Of a stretch of 64,000 bases of DNA, positions 23,198 through 34,039 are shown piece by piece. The translations under genes and the position numbers were made by a program. The DNA is from Cladochytrium replicatum (taxonomy: Eukaryota; Chytridiomycota; Chytridiomycetes; Cladochytriales; Cladochytriaceae): assembly GCA_025526935.1 (NCBI GenBank), contig JAHLKD010000005.1:124001-188000 (forward strand), in the 5' to 3' direction. The notes beneath the pieces were generated by a model. That model made no database searches. It was not told the DNA's origin and worked only from the letters and a program-made list of their open reading frames with translations. The stretch's first letter is position 1, and each line of letters begins with the position of its first letter.

Positions 23198-24814
23198 TCA
23201 CATTGGCTTCCCATGAACCTGCAGGAAGCCTCCCCGCCAAGCAACGTGGCAACTATCTCTCTCCCAGCCAGTTTCTCCCAGTTGCTCCCAAACTTGCGGG
23301 AACGTTGTTTCCACAATCTCTTGAGAATCTTTCACAACAACAGGCTCCATCCCTCGACCCATTTTCTCCATTAGCTCCACTAAAATAACGCTGTGATAAA
23401 CGCCCCGTACTTGTTCCAAAGGGCTCGAGCCGTCAACAAACCAGAGCACGACCTCCGTGCTACCGGGTTTCTTCCCTTCAACCAGGAATGCCCTGTACCC
23501 GTCCATAGCTCCCGTCCACATAATCACTTCACTAACGGGTCTGTTCGTACCGTCGAGAACGCACCGTTCAAGATAGTTCCCGACCAAAGGCTCGATGTGT
23601 AATGGCGCAATACCGGATTCGTTCTCGTACTTTGAATTAAACTTAATCACAAACTGCTCTTGCGCGCTCACGTCTTCAGGTCCAGCAACGAGAACCAACC
23701 CATCCGTCAACGCATTCGGGGACCTTGTTCCACTCGTCCATCGCGATATGATCTGGTTCACAGACGAACCCCACGCCAGCTCAAGCCGCTGCTGATTCAT
23801 CGACCTCGTTGCGACCTTCACGTTTGCGATGTACGCCGATACCAGATTAATCGCACACAGCGGCACAAAGACGCTCCAGAGCGCCAACGATCCCGCCATG
23901 CCGGCGCCGCCCATTCCCGTCCCTTCAAGGATCCAGCTGATCACAACCCCGAACCCCGTGCCCACGAGCCCTGCCGCCGTGTTCTGGGCGCCCGATTTCC
24001 CTGTGATATCGCCGAGATTATCTTCGCGCGCGAAACCCTTGTGCATCGACGCGCGGGTCGCGGACGTGGCAAGGTACGAGATGTTCTTCATGATGTTGGA
24101 CGCGGAGGCCATGAGCAGGAACCAGCCTGGGAAGAGCGGCGTCATCATCTCGGCGATGGTGGCGACTTGGAGCATGAGCGCCGCGACGAAGCGGAAGCGC
24201 TTGGGATTTGCATCGAAGCGGTTGGAGACGACGCTGGCGTAGATGACGCCGCCGAGGAGACCGAAGCCGTCCTTGATGATCCAGTTTGTAGTTGCGGCGA
24301 GGGTTATGGATTGAGAGGCCGACATGCCGAGGGCTAGGAGGAGAGCTTGCATGGACAGCGTGCCGGTGATGGTGCCTGAGACTGAGTGAACAAAGTTGTA
24401 GAGGGTGTACGGGAGGTAATCTTTCGTGACGGAATGCGGGAATCCTTTGGGAAGGAAAGCCTGGCGCACCCGTTCGTTGAAGCCTTCGAAGAGCCGAGCT
24501 TGACGGGAGTTTTCTGGGGAGCCGTTGGTTGAGATGGTGTGCTTTTGCCATGCGCCGGCAATATTGCTATGAACAGTCCATCGAGACCTTACTCCACGAG
24601 ATATACGCTGACGGATTTCCGGGGTTAATTGGCCAGCGGAGGGCACTTTTGGTTGATCTTTGCCGGATGCTTTTGAATTGTCGGGAATCGAGCTCAAGGA
24701 TCGTTTTGCTGCAATGATAGTGACAGATAAGTGTGATTGACAGTGTTGCATCGGCCATCGCTGGCGCAACGTCGCCCTGCGAGCCACGTGGGGAACAACG
24801 AGAAGAGCGGGCAT
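23198..24814 (-). CDS. RUS-family (DUF647) protein
   Basis: Single-exon 538-residue member of the root UVB sensitive family (RUSF1/C16orf58 in animals). Family marks are QAFLPKGFPHSVTKDYLPY, then the helical hydrophobic region with TNWIIKDGFGLLGGVIYAS, RFRFVAALMLQVATI, ASNIMKNISYLATSATRASM and the near-invariant GDITGKSGAQNTAAGLVG. The C-terminal half is soluble-looking, as usual for the family. In plants RUS1/RUS2 act in plastids and vitamin B6-linked signalling; the fungal role is unknown. The basic, hydroxylated N-terminus (HVARRATLRQRW) could be a mitochondrial targeting sequence; that is inference. Length and absence of introns are normal. The polymerase gene ends 105 bases upstream. Confidence 0.92.
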   Translation of the reverse strand: MPALLVVPHVARRATLRQRWPMQHCQSHLSVTIIAAKRSLSSIPDNSKASGKDQPKVPSAGQLTPEIRQRISRGVRSRWTVHSNIAGAWQKHTISTNGSPENSRQARLFEGFNERVRQAFLPKGFPHSVTKDYLPYTLYNFVHSVSGTITGTLSMQALLLALGMSASQSITLAATTNWIIKDGFGLLGGVIYASVVSNRFDANPKRFRFVAALMLQVATIAEMMTPLFPGWFLLMASASNIMKNISYLATSATRASMHKGFAREDNLGDITGKSGAQNTAAGLVGTGFGVVISWILEGTGMGGAGMAGSLALWSVFVPLCAINLVSAYIANVKVATRSMNQQRLELAWGSSVNQIISRWTSGTRSPNALTDGLVLVAGPEDVSAQEQFVIKFNSKYENESGIAPLHIEPLVGNYLERCVLDGTNRPVSEVIMWTGAMDGYRAFLVEGKKPGSTEVVLWFVDGSSPLEQVRGVYHSVILVELMEKMGRGMEPVVVKDSQEIVETTFPQVWEQLGETGWERDSCHVAWRGGFLQVHGKPM

Positions 24815-24919
24815 CGTCGATCGCTGGGCTCGACAGCGACAAAAATTTATAAAATACTTGATCTGTGTTTTTACATATTTATATAAAAAAATTACAGTTG
24901 CGAGTTGTTAGTTGTTCCT

Positions 24920-27632
24920 TCAAGCATTCCTCAAACTAGCTTCGAAATATGGAACCCCGATGCGCTGGCAGATTTCCCGCTCGCTCTTCAACCCTACAAT
25001 GCGCCGAAGTGTCCTGCGATCATAAAGCCCGTGTGAAGTAAAATGTAGGCCTCTCTTCTGTTAAGGACATGCGTTGGCAGAATGTCGTCGCAAAACTGTT
25101 GGGTTGCTCACCTTGCAGATATTCCGAAGGGACCGCTCATACAAAGTCGAGCCACTCCAGCCGAGAATTGCGTGCGCGATTCTATGCGGTGAAGTTGAGT
25201 GAGTGTCCATACATTTTTATAAACCTACACTTCAAATCAAGGAATCGGGATCCCGGCAAAACGTGAAAAGTCAGAACATCGATCTGAATGGCGTATCGAA
25301 AACAAACCTTCATACGGAGAAACGATAATGTCAACCTGTCGCTTAATCCCCGTGCTCGGCTGCAACATCGCACAGAAACACTGCATTGCACATCAGCCCT
25401 CGTCCAATTCAGTGTCAACTTCGCTTACCTTGGAAAGCTCATCAAAGTTCCCCCCACGCTGAATGCCCCCGCCTTCCCTCCCTTTCTTCGAAACCTTCTC
25501 TACCCTCACAAACTCCTTTACTCCCATCGACGCTCCCTCATAATAATGCAGGATTTCATTCACAAGTCCACCTCTCTTCAACTCGTCCACGATTTTGCTC
25601 AGTAGTCCGTCCACGGAGGCCCTGTTCGGATCCCCGATCACTACATCGAGATCTCCGCATAGCTCCTTGCCACGCCTGTACCCGCCCACAGGCGTCATCT
25701 CGAGACCCGGGTCGATCGCGTCGAGACATGTGCGGAGGACCCAGAGGAGCTCGTCGACGTCCACGCGGGACATTTTTTGAGAAAAGTCTGGGTAGAGAAG
25801 GAGGCCTTGGCGCTGGGTGTGCGACATCCGGTCGGATTCGAAGTCGTGGAGGTCAGAGATGGTGCGGTAGCCTTTGCGGTACCACTCTGAGGCCGTTTTT
25901 GGACCTACTCCTGTAAAGATCAGCGGCGTCTGTAAGTGCAAGTGTGCGTAGAACAAAAAGATGCTGATCGAACCGTAAATCGAAGAAAATATCGAGCGGA
26001 CTTGGAAGGATTCGGATAATTTGATGGTTTCGGCTTCTTCGATACGGCCGCTGCGCAAGAACTCTTTGATCTTTAGGTCCTAAGAATCAATCGGGGACCT
26101 TAAACTAATCATGCTGCCATGAAGTACCTTGTGAGCAATTTTTAGACCGATTCCTTTGATCTTGATGGCTTCCTTGTAACTCGTGATTGCACGCGGATAC
26201 GACTTTTCAAGAAAAGACAAACATCAGACAAGAAAGAAGAACATGTACAGATTCTCACTCACAATGAGTGCAGCTATCGCAATGCGGTAGCTCAATGCAT
26301 TCCGCTCTTCCGATTTAAGTCTCCTCTCGTTCTCTATGACGCACAGCGCTTCGACCAGTTTTTTGTTGTGGTGGTTCAAGGGATGTGGTCGCAAACAAGC
26401 TTCTTTCACGTTGATGTAGCGAGGGTCGACTGTATGCGTGTGCGGACGCTGATGGTGATGTTTTTCGCGACAGCTGTTGCTTCGAGGGGTTGTTGATCTG
26501 GACGATTCGGAGCTACTACGGTGGAGTTCGCGATCAGTCTGGTTGGAAGAACGAGTGGAGGCTGAACCGATAGTGGAAGGCACAGAAATCCCCCGAGATA
26601 CCGTGCGTGCATGGTGTGGTGGTTTTGTCTGCATTGGATTTGACGGCGGAGGAGATGCTGATGGAACTGAGACGATTGAGGGTATTTCGTGGTCGGATAT
26701 GGACTCTGTCGACACATCATCGTTGTCTTCGTTAACGATAGATGCGGGATTGGGTTGTTTTTGCGGGATTTCCAATTCGGGATGGTGAATCGGCAAAGGC
26801 GACGGACTTAATGATAAGACCTCCACCCCCGCTCGTGGTGCAGCAGCGGGCACACCGTCATCGTCAGAATCGATCACGATGGGATCTGTTTCGAGGGGCT
26901 GCGTTTCAGTTGACCGTTTCTTCCGTTTGCTGTGCTTTTGGAAAGGTCGGGTAATGGTCGAAACGAATGTTTTCGCTTTCGAAATCTTTGGTTTTTGGGT
27001 TTGTGATTTTTGAAATGCTGCAATATTTGAGAATTCTGTTCCAGCAATGGTGTTAGTGCGTCGTAGCCATTTCGGTCCGTGCAGGCTCGGTGCATACGCT
27101 GGAAGCCGAGCGGGTTTCTCATCGATTGTTTTGCGACGATCGTGAGGTTGAGATTGCCCCAGAATATCCGAACAGTTGTCGCTGTCGACCGAGATGACTG
27201 GAGACTTCTTTCGCTTTCTTGTGGTTCCAACCACGTAGCTATCCAAATCAAGCTTTTTTCCTGCAGCAAAACTGAAGTTTCGAGTAAGTGAGGAAGAAAG
27301 GGTTTTGCTATTTAAACAAACCTGTCGAGGATCCATTTTGTATGCACGACCTTTCCTTCGAGCTGGTGTGTAGTTAATAAACGGCACACGTTACTAAAGA
27401 GCAAGGAGAGACGTAGCTATCATATCAGCATTACGTTAGAGAGATGGGGAGATTCTGGGATAAGGTTTGGGTCGGACAAGCAAGTGACGACCACATCGCA
27501 GTTCTGTGGATTCTCCGCACGCGATGCACCCGCTGTAGCGATGAGGGTGTTGAGATAGTCTTCGACGTGCCCAGACATGCCATATTTCAGCACGTACACC
27601 GTCTCTCCCCTCAATATCCGTGATCCCTCCAT
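24920..27632 (-). CDS. BRCT-containing family X DNA polymerase, Pol mu/TdT-like
   Basis: Repair polymerase of non-homologous end joining. Firm exons are 27435-27632, 27322-27362, 26263-27271, 26128-26202, 25974-26079, 25429-25910 and 25308-25359; one or two more reach 24920, with one acceptor near 25200 unresolved. The BRCT domain ends in GKVVHTKWILDSFAAGKKLD. A 250-residue Ser-rich linker follows, then the 8-kDa domain with helix-hairpin-helix (IKIKGIGLKIAHK, GVGPKTASEWY), the nucleotidyl-transfer motif GGYRRGKELCGDLDVVI and RQVDIIVSPYE giving the third Asp. The sugar-contact motif reads LGWSGSTLYERSLR: the Gly-Trp pair is that of Pol mu and TdT, whereas Pol lambda and beta have Tyr-Phe. The end is RIGVPYFEASLRNA. 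It diverges from the neighbouring gene across 86 bases. Confidence 0.88.
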
Positions 27633-27718
27633 CTATCACATATAAAATTTCACACCTGCTCAGCCATCCGTTAGCTTTGGCCTTCAACCATCGACCCAAA
27701 ACCCCTGAAGCGAATCGA
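27633..27718. promoter_or_regulatory. Compact divergent promoter
   Basis: Only 86 bases separate the ATG of the polymerase gene (minus) from the ATG of the low-complexity protein gene (plus). It contains TATAAAA at 27641-27647 on the plus strand. The short distance implies a shared bidirectional promoter or transcription start sites inside the neighbouring coding sequence. The role of the TATA-like site is inferred from sequence only. Confidence 0.45.
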
Positions 27719-29637
27719 ATGCCCTCCCCGCAGTCGTCGCAGCCTCGACGAGCAAGCAACGTCTCTGCTAACGGCCCCCAGCAGCCAATCCGTGCCACCG
27801 TCTTCATCACTTCACGTCCTGGAAGCACTGGGAGCAATGGGAGCTACGATAGCGTGAGCAGCACTCCCACATCGCCCCCGCAACGCATTCGCACTCGCCC
27901 GCTTGTCGGCGCACCACCTACATCCCCACCACCCCAGTCTCGAAGTAGCACTCCAGTCGCTTACGTGCGCACTGCGTCGCCTGCACCAGTGGTGTTGAGT
28001 CCACAGACCCGACCGGCCCCGCAGATTCTGCATCAGCTTTCCACGAGTCGTCCAGTGACTTCACCGACTCCTCCCATTTCCGCACCTCCAAGATTGAATC
28101 GCTCGTATGAGGAGGAGTCCTCCTCAGCGGGAATGATATTGCCAGCTTATTCCCCATCCCGATCGCACGCTCAACAATCTCAGCCAGTCGTGTACGCACA
28201 ACAGACCAAGTATGCATCTCAACAGCAATTATTCCAGGTAGCATCGCCTCCAACTCCTAATGCAGTCCGTATTCCGAATACATATTCGACAACTCCGCCG
28301 TTTGCGTCTCAAACGCCGCCAAGACAGCAACAGCAGCGCTTTGGACCGCCTGAAACTCCGCCTGCGAATGTGGTACCATCGTCTTCGAGAGGGAGTTATG
28401 CTGAGCAAAGGCCACAACAACAGCGTCCGATAAAAATTGTGGCGGATTTGTATCAGCATGAACCTTCGGTGCATGTGTGCCCGCATTGTGGAATGGCGGA
28501 AGACCAACCTGGATCAGCAGAAGATGGTATACCCATGGAATCACATGCAAACGACCGAGTTCTTCGAAAGGTAGATGCATTTTACAATTAAAAGACTTTC
28601 GTGTTTACGCCATTTGTGTTCAGATCATGGATTTAGAAATCTCAAACACCTCACTTATGGCAGTAAACTCATCTCTCGAGCATACAATCAGGAAGCAAGC
28701 ACAGACGATAGAAAGACTAAAATCTAAAGCCAGGGGTGTGGCATCCTCGCCCCCTGCAGCCAGCAGCAACGGAGTAGACATTCCAGCATTAAGCAGCTCT
28801 GGTAGCCCCATCGAACTGTTTGCCGAATCGATGTCGGAGTTCGACGCTGCAGATGATTTGTACATGGACGATTCCGCGCTTCCTCAAGACTTGCCACCGA
28901 ATGATACCAACGTCGACGAAGACGGGATGTACCAGCGTCTGTGCGACAAAATGCAGCAACTCATCGCCGAAGCGTCTCACGCCGTTCACGCCTCTCCATC
29001 CACCCCACCGCTCTCTGCAGACATCTTTTCCGAATACGAGCCACTTCCGCATCCGACCCCAGCGAGCTGGATGGACGACGGCGCAACGCTGATGAACACG
29101 CCGTTCCACTCCGACAGTTCGTTTCCCGACGAACCCGTTGCGAAAATGCAATCGGTCCTCTCGAGCGTGCTCGACCTCCGCCAGCGCGCGCTCACGCACG
29201 ACCGCGTGCTCGCAGGCGTGGTGCACCAGGAGACTCGGGAGGCGAGTGCGAGAGGCGGGAGCGTGAGTGTGCCGGTGCAGATGTTTGACCAGATGCTGGA
29301 GCTGCTCAGCGAGGTGCGGTTGGAGACGGTTTTGGCTTGGAAGGAGAGGGCGGGTTCGCCTTATTTGGATGAGGAGGAGGTCGATGGGGGGTGGTCGGAT
29401 CGGACGGGGGGGAAGCCGGCGCCGGCTAGAGGAGCGGCGGCGGGGGGTGGGAAAGGGAAGACTGGTGCAGCCACGAGGCCGGTGTTTGTGAGGGTTGCGG
29501 GAGGGAAAGCCATGGGGGTCGGAGGTGGTACAGCTGGTGGGGTTGGTGGAAAGGGGAAACCGGTGGACTATGCATTGCCACGGTATCAAAGCCCTGACGA
29601 TGTGGAGTCGACGTTGAGTTCGGCGATCAGCTCTTAA
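27719..29637 (+). CDS. Low-complexity protein with coiled coil, function unknown
   Basis: 621-residue protein from exons 27719-28570 and 28624-29637. The first 250 residues are Ser/Pro/Gln-rich and look disordered. Then comes a CxxC-type motif VHVCPHCGMAEDQPG and a conserved-looking coiled coil starting RVLRKIMDLEISNTSLMAVN and continuing as SSLEHTIRKQAQTIERLKSK, which spans the splice junction. A helical part near residues 480-560 and a Gly-rich tail follow. I do not recognise a family, although the Cys pair followed immediately by a coiled coil looks conserved. The start was chosen as the ATG nearest the divergent promoter; an in-frame ATG 33 codons earlier would overlap the neighbouring gene's first exon. 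Confidence 0.75.
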
Positions 29638-30196
29638 AGCAAATTATTTTCGCTTCTAGCATCTTGATATCTTGATTCGCAAATCAATTTGTTTACGTTC
29701 ATGCTGTATTATGTTGCTATTCCAGTGTTTTCCGTTGGCTTTTGAGCAATACCCATTATCAAAGCTCCCAACATGGTCGTCTTAGTTGCCCCTTTAAAAG
29801 CAGAATTCCTGCAGCGCCACACCAGAGTTGGGATTCTCTTCTGTTTGAAGCGCTGCAAGTTTTGTCCGTCGCACCGCACTGAACAGAACGTGAGTCCGTT
29901 GATGGCCCTATCGAAGCTCGCGTGATGGTTATCCGGCACGCTCTACGGAGTAGGTTGCTGCGACATGCCCACCGCGGGTCAAATTGTTGGCCGAGACAAA
30001 TCATAGCAGTTACCACTTAGGTCGTTGGGCAACTCGAATCAGATATTGGTTGTTGATACTCAACATTACCCAGTGGCAATACATTTTACTGGCAGCTGAA
30101 TCTGCTACTTCGTGTGTGACAATAAAATAAAAAATAATTGAATCAACTGAATGAGAACAGCACAGCTATGTGGCGTAGCAATCCCATTTTCGAGAA
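29638..30196. other. Intergenic region, no gene seen
   Basis: About 560 bases with short random open frames. I looked for a tRNA-like T-loop near 30020-30040 and found no foldable cloverleaf. Confidence 0.5.
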
Positions 30197-30734
30197 ATGT
30201 TGCTGACGCATTACGAGGTGCTGGGGGTTGGAGAGAAGGCAGATAGCGACGAGATCAAGCGCGCGTACCAGCAGAAAGCGCTTCTACTCCACCCGGACAA
30301 GCGCGTGAACAAGAACATAGAAACCCCAGACCGAGTCACGTTTGAACAAATCCATGCGGCATGGGAGGTGCTCCGGGACAACGAGAAAAGGCGCACTTAC
30401 GACGCCAGGCTCGCAGGTATACATGAATAACACGTGAAAATTCCCATTATCTTATGGTTTGGAACAGAAAGAGCACGAAGGGATGTAGGTGTGGTTTACG
30501 AGGAAGTTGATTTGGACGATATCGAGTATGAAGAAGGTAAGTCCTAAAAACCATAAACTAGGGATATACTTTCTGACTTTTGGCTTTGCAGCGAAAGGAG
30601 AATGGATCTATAGCTGTCGATGCAGTGCAGACATTGTTATCACCGAGGCGGATCTGGAGCGCGGTATTACGATCTTTGAGTGCAGAGTCTGCTCTGCAAG
30701 AGTAAAGGTGCTCTATTCCGAAGCGGTCGAGTAG
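30197..30734 (+). CDS. DPH4: Diphthamide biosynthesis J protein Dph4
   Basis: 143-residue protein from exons 30197-30416, 30468-30536 and 30592-30734; phases close. It has an N-terminal J domain with the HPD motif in LLLHPDKR and a C-terminal CSL zinc finger using Cys in YSCRC and ECRVCSA, with the typical ADLERGITIFEC spacing. Dph4 (DNAJC24) stimulates Hsp70 and donates iron/electrons to the Dph1-Dph2 enzyme that starts diphthamide synthesis on the His of elongation factor 2. The length is normal. The C-terminal Cys set separates it from other small J proteins such as Dph3 partners or Jjj1. Confidence 0.93.
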
Positions 30735-30979
30735 TGCGCACTGATGCGAGACGAGCGGTGGAAATGTCACATTCCTGGAAATGAGACATTGTGCAGTGCG
30801 GGCTAGGAGAAGCCCTCCTGAGCACAGTGAGCGGCTGTTAGCCGCTGCAAGAACAATATGGCTTAGAAAACAATCTGGGTAATCGGGACAGACAACCTGG
30901 CCACTTCAAATGCCGAAAGCATACATTACGAAGCAATAGATTTTCAGCTGGTTATCATCTCATTGAGAATCTCAAATCA

Positions 30980-31975
30980 GCTTTGATTACACCAGTTCCG
31001 ATTGCATTTGTACAGATCCCGTTCAAAGGGACCATTGTCCTCGCGATCAGGAACAAATCGTCACAATGGCTCTACAACAGCCCTGTGAAGGATCTTTACG
31101 ATTTGGAAGTCAATGTTGAATATGGTTGCCAAGGTTTCCAGACTCGGTTCCACCAGTCTAATCGAACAAATGGGTCCTCCGGTCACTTACAAACCAATTT
31201 TATGAAAACATTGTCGGTTCGTTTCATACCATCTTGCGGGAACGAGCTGCTGGCTGGGCAGAAGCTTCGAAAAATGATGCGTCGTTCGATGCATTGGCTG
31301 AGAGTTCCAGAATGGTGCTGGATGTCACTTCACAGGTGAGGCTGGAGGAGAGCAGAATCTGTCCAGTTCGTTTGCTTAAAGGTTTCTACGAAGGTAGTGC
31401 TTTGAGATGATTGGGATCCAACCGATTTCGCTCACCTCAAAGAGATGATTATTAAATCCAACTGCATGATTGGCCCAGCGCTGATACCCGCAAATCCTAG
31501 GCGTTAGTGATCTTGCGAGCCATTTGCGTGGGTCATCAACTTTAACTGCGTGCCATTCCCATTCCTGGGACGCAAGAAACGGGAGGAGGCGAACAAGGTC
31601 CTCGTGGAAACCACCACTCGGCACGCCCAAAACATCTTGACAAAGGTCAACCTGATAAATTAGCTTGGACTTCCGCGAAGACGCTCGCCGTGTCAATAGG
31701 CTGCGGTCTCTTCATGCTCAGCTATATCACAACGTCCTACACGTTCTCCTACACGTTCTCCTGGCTCATCTACCACCTGGCGGCGGGCAAGGATCCCAGC
31801 AACATGTCCGTGCCGAGATGGAGTCCGTCGTTCCCAACGGCGAGAAGGCACTCACGCCTTGGAGCATCTTTCGAAAATGCATCCGGATGACCTCGCGCGG
31901 ACTGATGGGGCTGACTTGAAAGTTAGGGAGGATACGGGAGATCATGTGCGCAGTTGCAAGCTGATTGTTTCGGGA
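30980..31975 (+). pseudogene. Cytochrome P450 relic
   Basis: Fragments in order of a P450, in several frames. Near 31195-31330 one frame reads SFHTILRERAAGWAEASKN then FDALAESSRMVLDV, like the region before the C/D helices. Near 31725-31780 TTSYTFSYTFSWLIYHLAA resembles the I helix (AGxxTT followed by WxxYHLA) with a 12-base direct duplication encoding YTFS twice. Then, one frame shifted, comes QQHVRAEMESVVPNGEKALT, and shifted again LEHLSKMHPDDLARTDG. The heme-binding Cys loop was not found downstream. The family call rests on the I-helix and EMESV blocks and is moderate. Confidence 0.5.
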
Positions 31976-32633
31976 GAGGTGCGCGCCATGTGAGGCTCTT
32001 TTACTGCGATCTGATTGACAACTTCTCGGGCGTACTTGGGAATGCGCTCAGCCGTGACGGAACTCGAGTTCTTTGCATTCGAACTGCTGTCCAAATTGAC
32101 CTTGTGTTGGCCACACAAACCTCCTGTTTGTTGGTATGGGCTTTGAAAACCCGGCTGTTCATTTGCAGGTTCAGTAGACCAAATTTTCCAGCCTCGGTAT
32201 CTACACCCTGAAACTTGGTGGCTTGAAGTAAACACATTAATTCTACCACCTACGCGTTGGCCAATGGGTTCGTGTTCGTTGATATAAAATTTTCGCACAC
32301 TCTCAACGCAAAGAACCTTCGTAACTATTTATTTTTGTACTCACTTCTCATAGACAGGGCATTGTAACACTTTGCAAAGACATGAGGAACAAACTTAAAC
32401 GCACCGTTAATGAAGCAGCCAAGTAAAATCAAGACCGCCAAATGTACATTAATTCGGCCCTGTCAGATATGAAATGAGAAGGAATGTAAATGGTTTGTCG
32501 AGCCCACAGCTCGTCCAAAAGGGAGGTCGCTGTTAGACATTTCGTCCAGCTCGGTTTAGAAAAAAGCCGAAGTTGGTGTCGCAGTTAGCGAAGTTCCGTA
32601 GTCGTCCTATCGAATATCGATTTTTTTGGCCGA
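31976..32633. other. Intergenic region, no gene seen
   Basis: About 660 bases. A minus-strand frame of 118 residues at 31942-32298 partly overlaps the P450 relic and resembles nothing. Confidence 0.45.
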
Positions 32634-33026
32634 TTACTTTGCAGCCACAGGCTGGTAGGGAGCGGGCTGGTAAGGAGCGGGCTGGTAGGGAGATGGGTCG
32701 GGCTGGTAGGGCGAAGGCTGGTACGGAGCAGGCTGGTATTTTGCTGGCTCGTACTGAGAAGTAGGGTCGGGTTGGTACTGGGCAGCCTGAGCTTCCGCGT
32801 CTTGCTTGGCACGAGCCTCGGCCTTGGACTTCTTCATGTAGTGGGAGATCACCGCGCAGATAATAAGCAAGGCAATGATTCCGATCACGATTCCGATGAT
32901 GGTTCCAGTGTCGAGGCCGTCAACTGACACGCCGCCTCCGCCTCCACGTTTCGCAGCGACCGAGGAGATCAGCAGCTGTATCACGAAGAGGAGCACGAGA
33001 GGGTAGGAGGCCAGAGTGACTTGCAT
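32634..33026 (-). CDS. Small single-pass membrane protein with PYQP repeats
   Basis: Single-exon 130-residue protein. A signal peptide (residues about 1-25, ending SSVAAKRG) is followed by a Gly run and a short ectodomain. A transmembrane helix (GTIIGIVIGIIALLIICAVI) ends in the basic stop-transfer segment HYMKKSKAEARAKQ. The cytoplasmic tail is a proline-rich repeat of the unit PYQP, with spacers A, S and D, repeated about seven times. PPxY-like and PYQP tails often bind WW or SH3 domains, and the overall layout recalls Shisa-like adaptors, but this is analogy rather than homology. The hydrophobic organisation supports a real gene despite its small size. Confidence 0.75.
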   Translation of the reverse strand: MQVTLASYPLVLLFVIQLLISSVAAKRGGGGGVSVDGLDTGTIIGIVIGIIALLIICAVISHYMKKSKAEARAKQDAEAQAAQYQPDPTSQYEPAKYQPAPYQPSPYQPDPSPYQPAPYQPAPYQPVAAK

Positions 33027-34039
33027 GTTGAGGTTTGATTTGATTTTTGCTGTTGCAAGGAAAGCGAGCTGATCGCAACGGTCCGCAATAAGTACGTGGT
33101 AAGAAGGTAGAGATCAAAATCAATTCACCTTGGTAACTGAAGGCGAATTTACGCGGAGTGATCTGAGGTAGAGGCGATGATAAACCGCTAAATACAGAAT
33201 AGAATGTGGCAGTGCGGATGGCACGGTGGTGAAAAAGTCGCTGGGTGCCCGAGCACGCCGCTTTGAGTTTTTGTGTTGTACCCTTGGGATATGTGAAATT
33301 TTGGTGCTTTTTGTGAGACCGCAGAGCACGATAATTGACGGAACGCGTGACAGAAGAGGGGCGAATGGCGGGTCTCTATTGGTATGGGCTTCAGATGATT
33401 CATTCAATTGCACAGGCTCTAGCTACCACAGCGAATGTACAAATGTGATGTGATCCATCTAGCACATGTGACCCACAGCCACAGCGAACCATAAAATTTT
33501 CATTGATTAAGTCTTAAAAGGGGCGTAATGCGATATTATTATGGCTGGACACTGCGCCATTTTGCAATCTCGAATCGGTCAAGTTCAAGACCAACCGAGT
33601 CGAAGACGAAGGCAACTTATCTCCATCTCTCTTCAATCTTTCGTGGTGCTTCTCTGAGCCACACATTGTTTATGCTCGATATGAGGGTCAAAACAATGTT
33701 CTGTCTGCCACTCGAATTCACGTGACTTAGTTAGCACCCGAAATGGCGAGTTACAAAAATATGACGACTGTGTGGGTTTGTCTTCCATGAAGACAACCAG
33801 CATTTTGGCGACGTAGCTCTTCGCAAGCGCTCGTAGTGTAGGAATCTTTGGGAGAGCATCAACTTCTGTCCCTCGGAGTTGCTCCAGTTCATTTGATATT
33901 CAAGCATCGCGGGGGTTTGATCTTCAAAACTATCCGACGGTGCAGGGCGTCGTTTTTGAGTTTTTCCATTCCGCATAAATGTTTCTGTCAAAGTAAACTT
34001 GAGATGCATCCAATTATCTCAAGCGATCAGTACAGACTT
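33027..34039. other. Intergenic region, no intact gene seen
   Basis: About 1 kb. The part at 33731-34009 contains a minus-strand frame of 92 residues that may be the remnant 3' flank of the DUF1348 relic, but I cannot align it. No RNA gene or repeat stands out. Confidence 0.4.

Noticed and set aside
24018-24551. Arg-rich open frame opposite or offset to the RUS gene
   Set aside because: Shadow frame of a GC-rich coding segment.
25308-25910. Calling the polymerase Pol lambda
   Set aside because: The GGYRRGKELCGDLDVVI motif is compatible, but the LGWSGS sequence has Gly-Trp instead of Tyr-Phe, so the Pol mu/TdT type fits better.
30000-30060. tRNA-like T-loop words
   Set aside because: No acceptor or anticodon stem could be paired around them.
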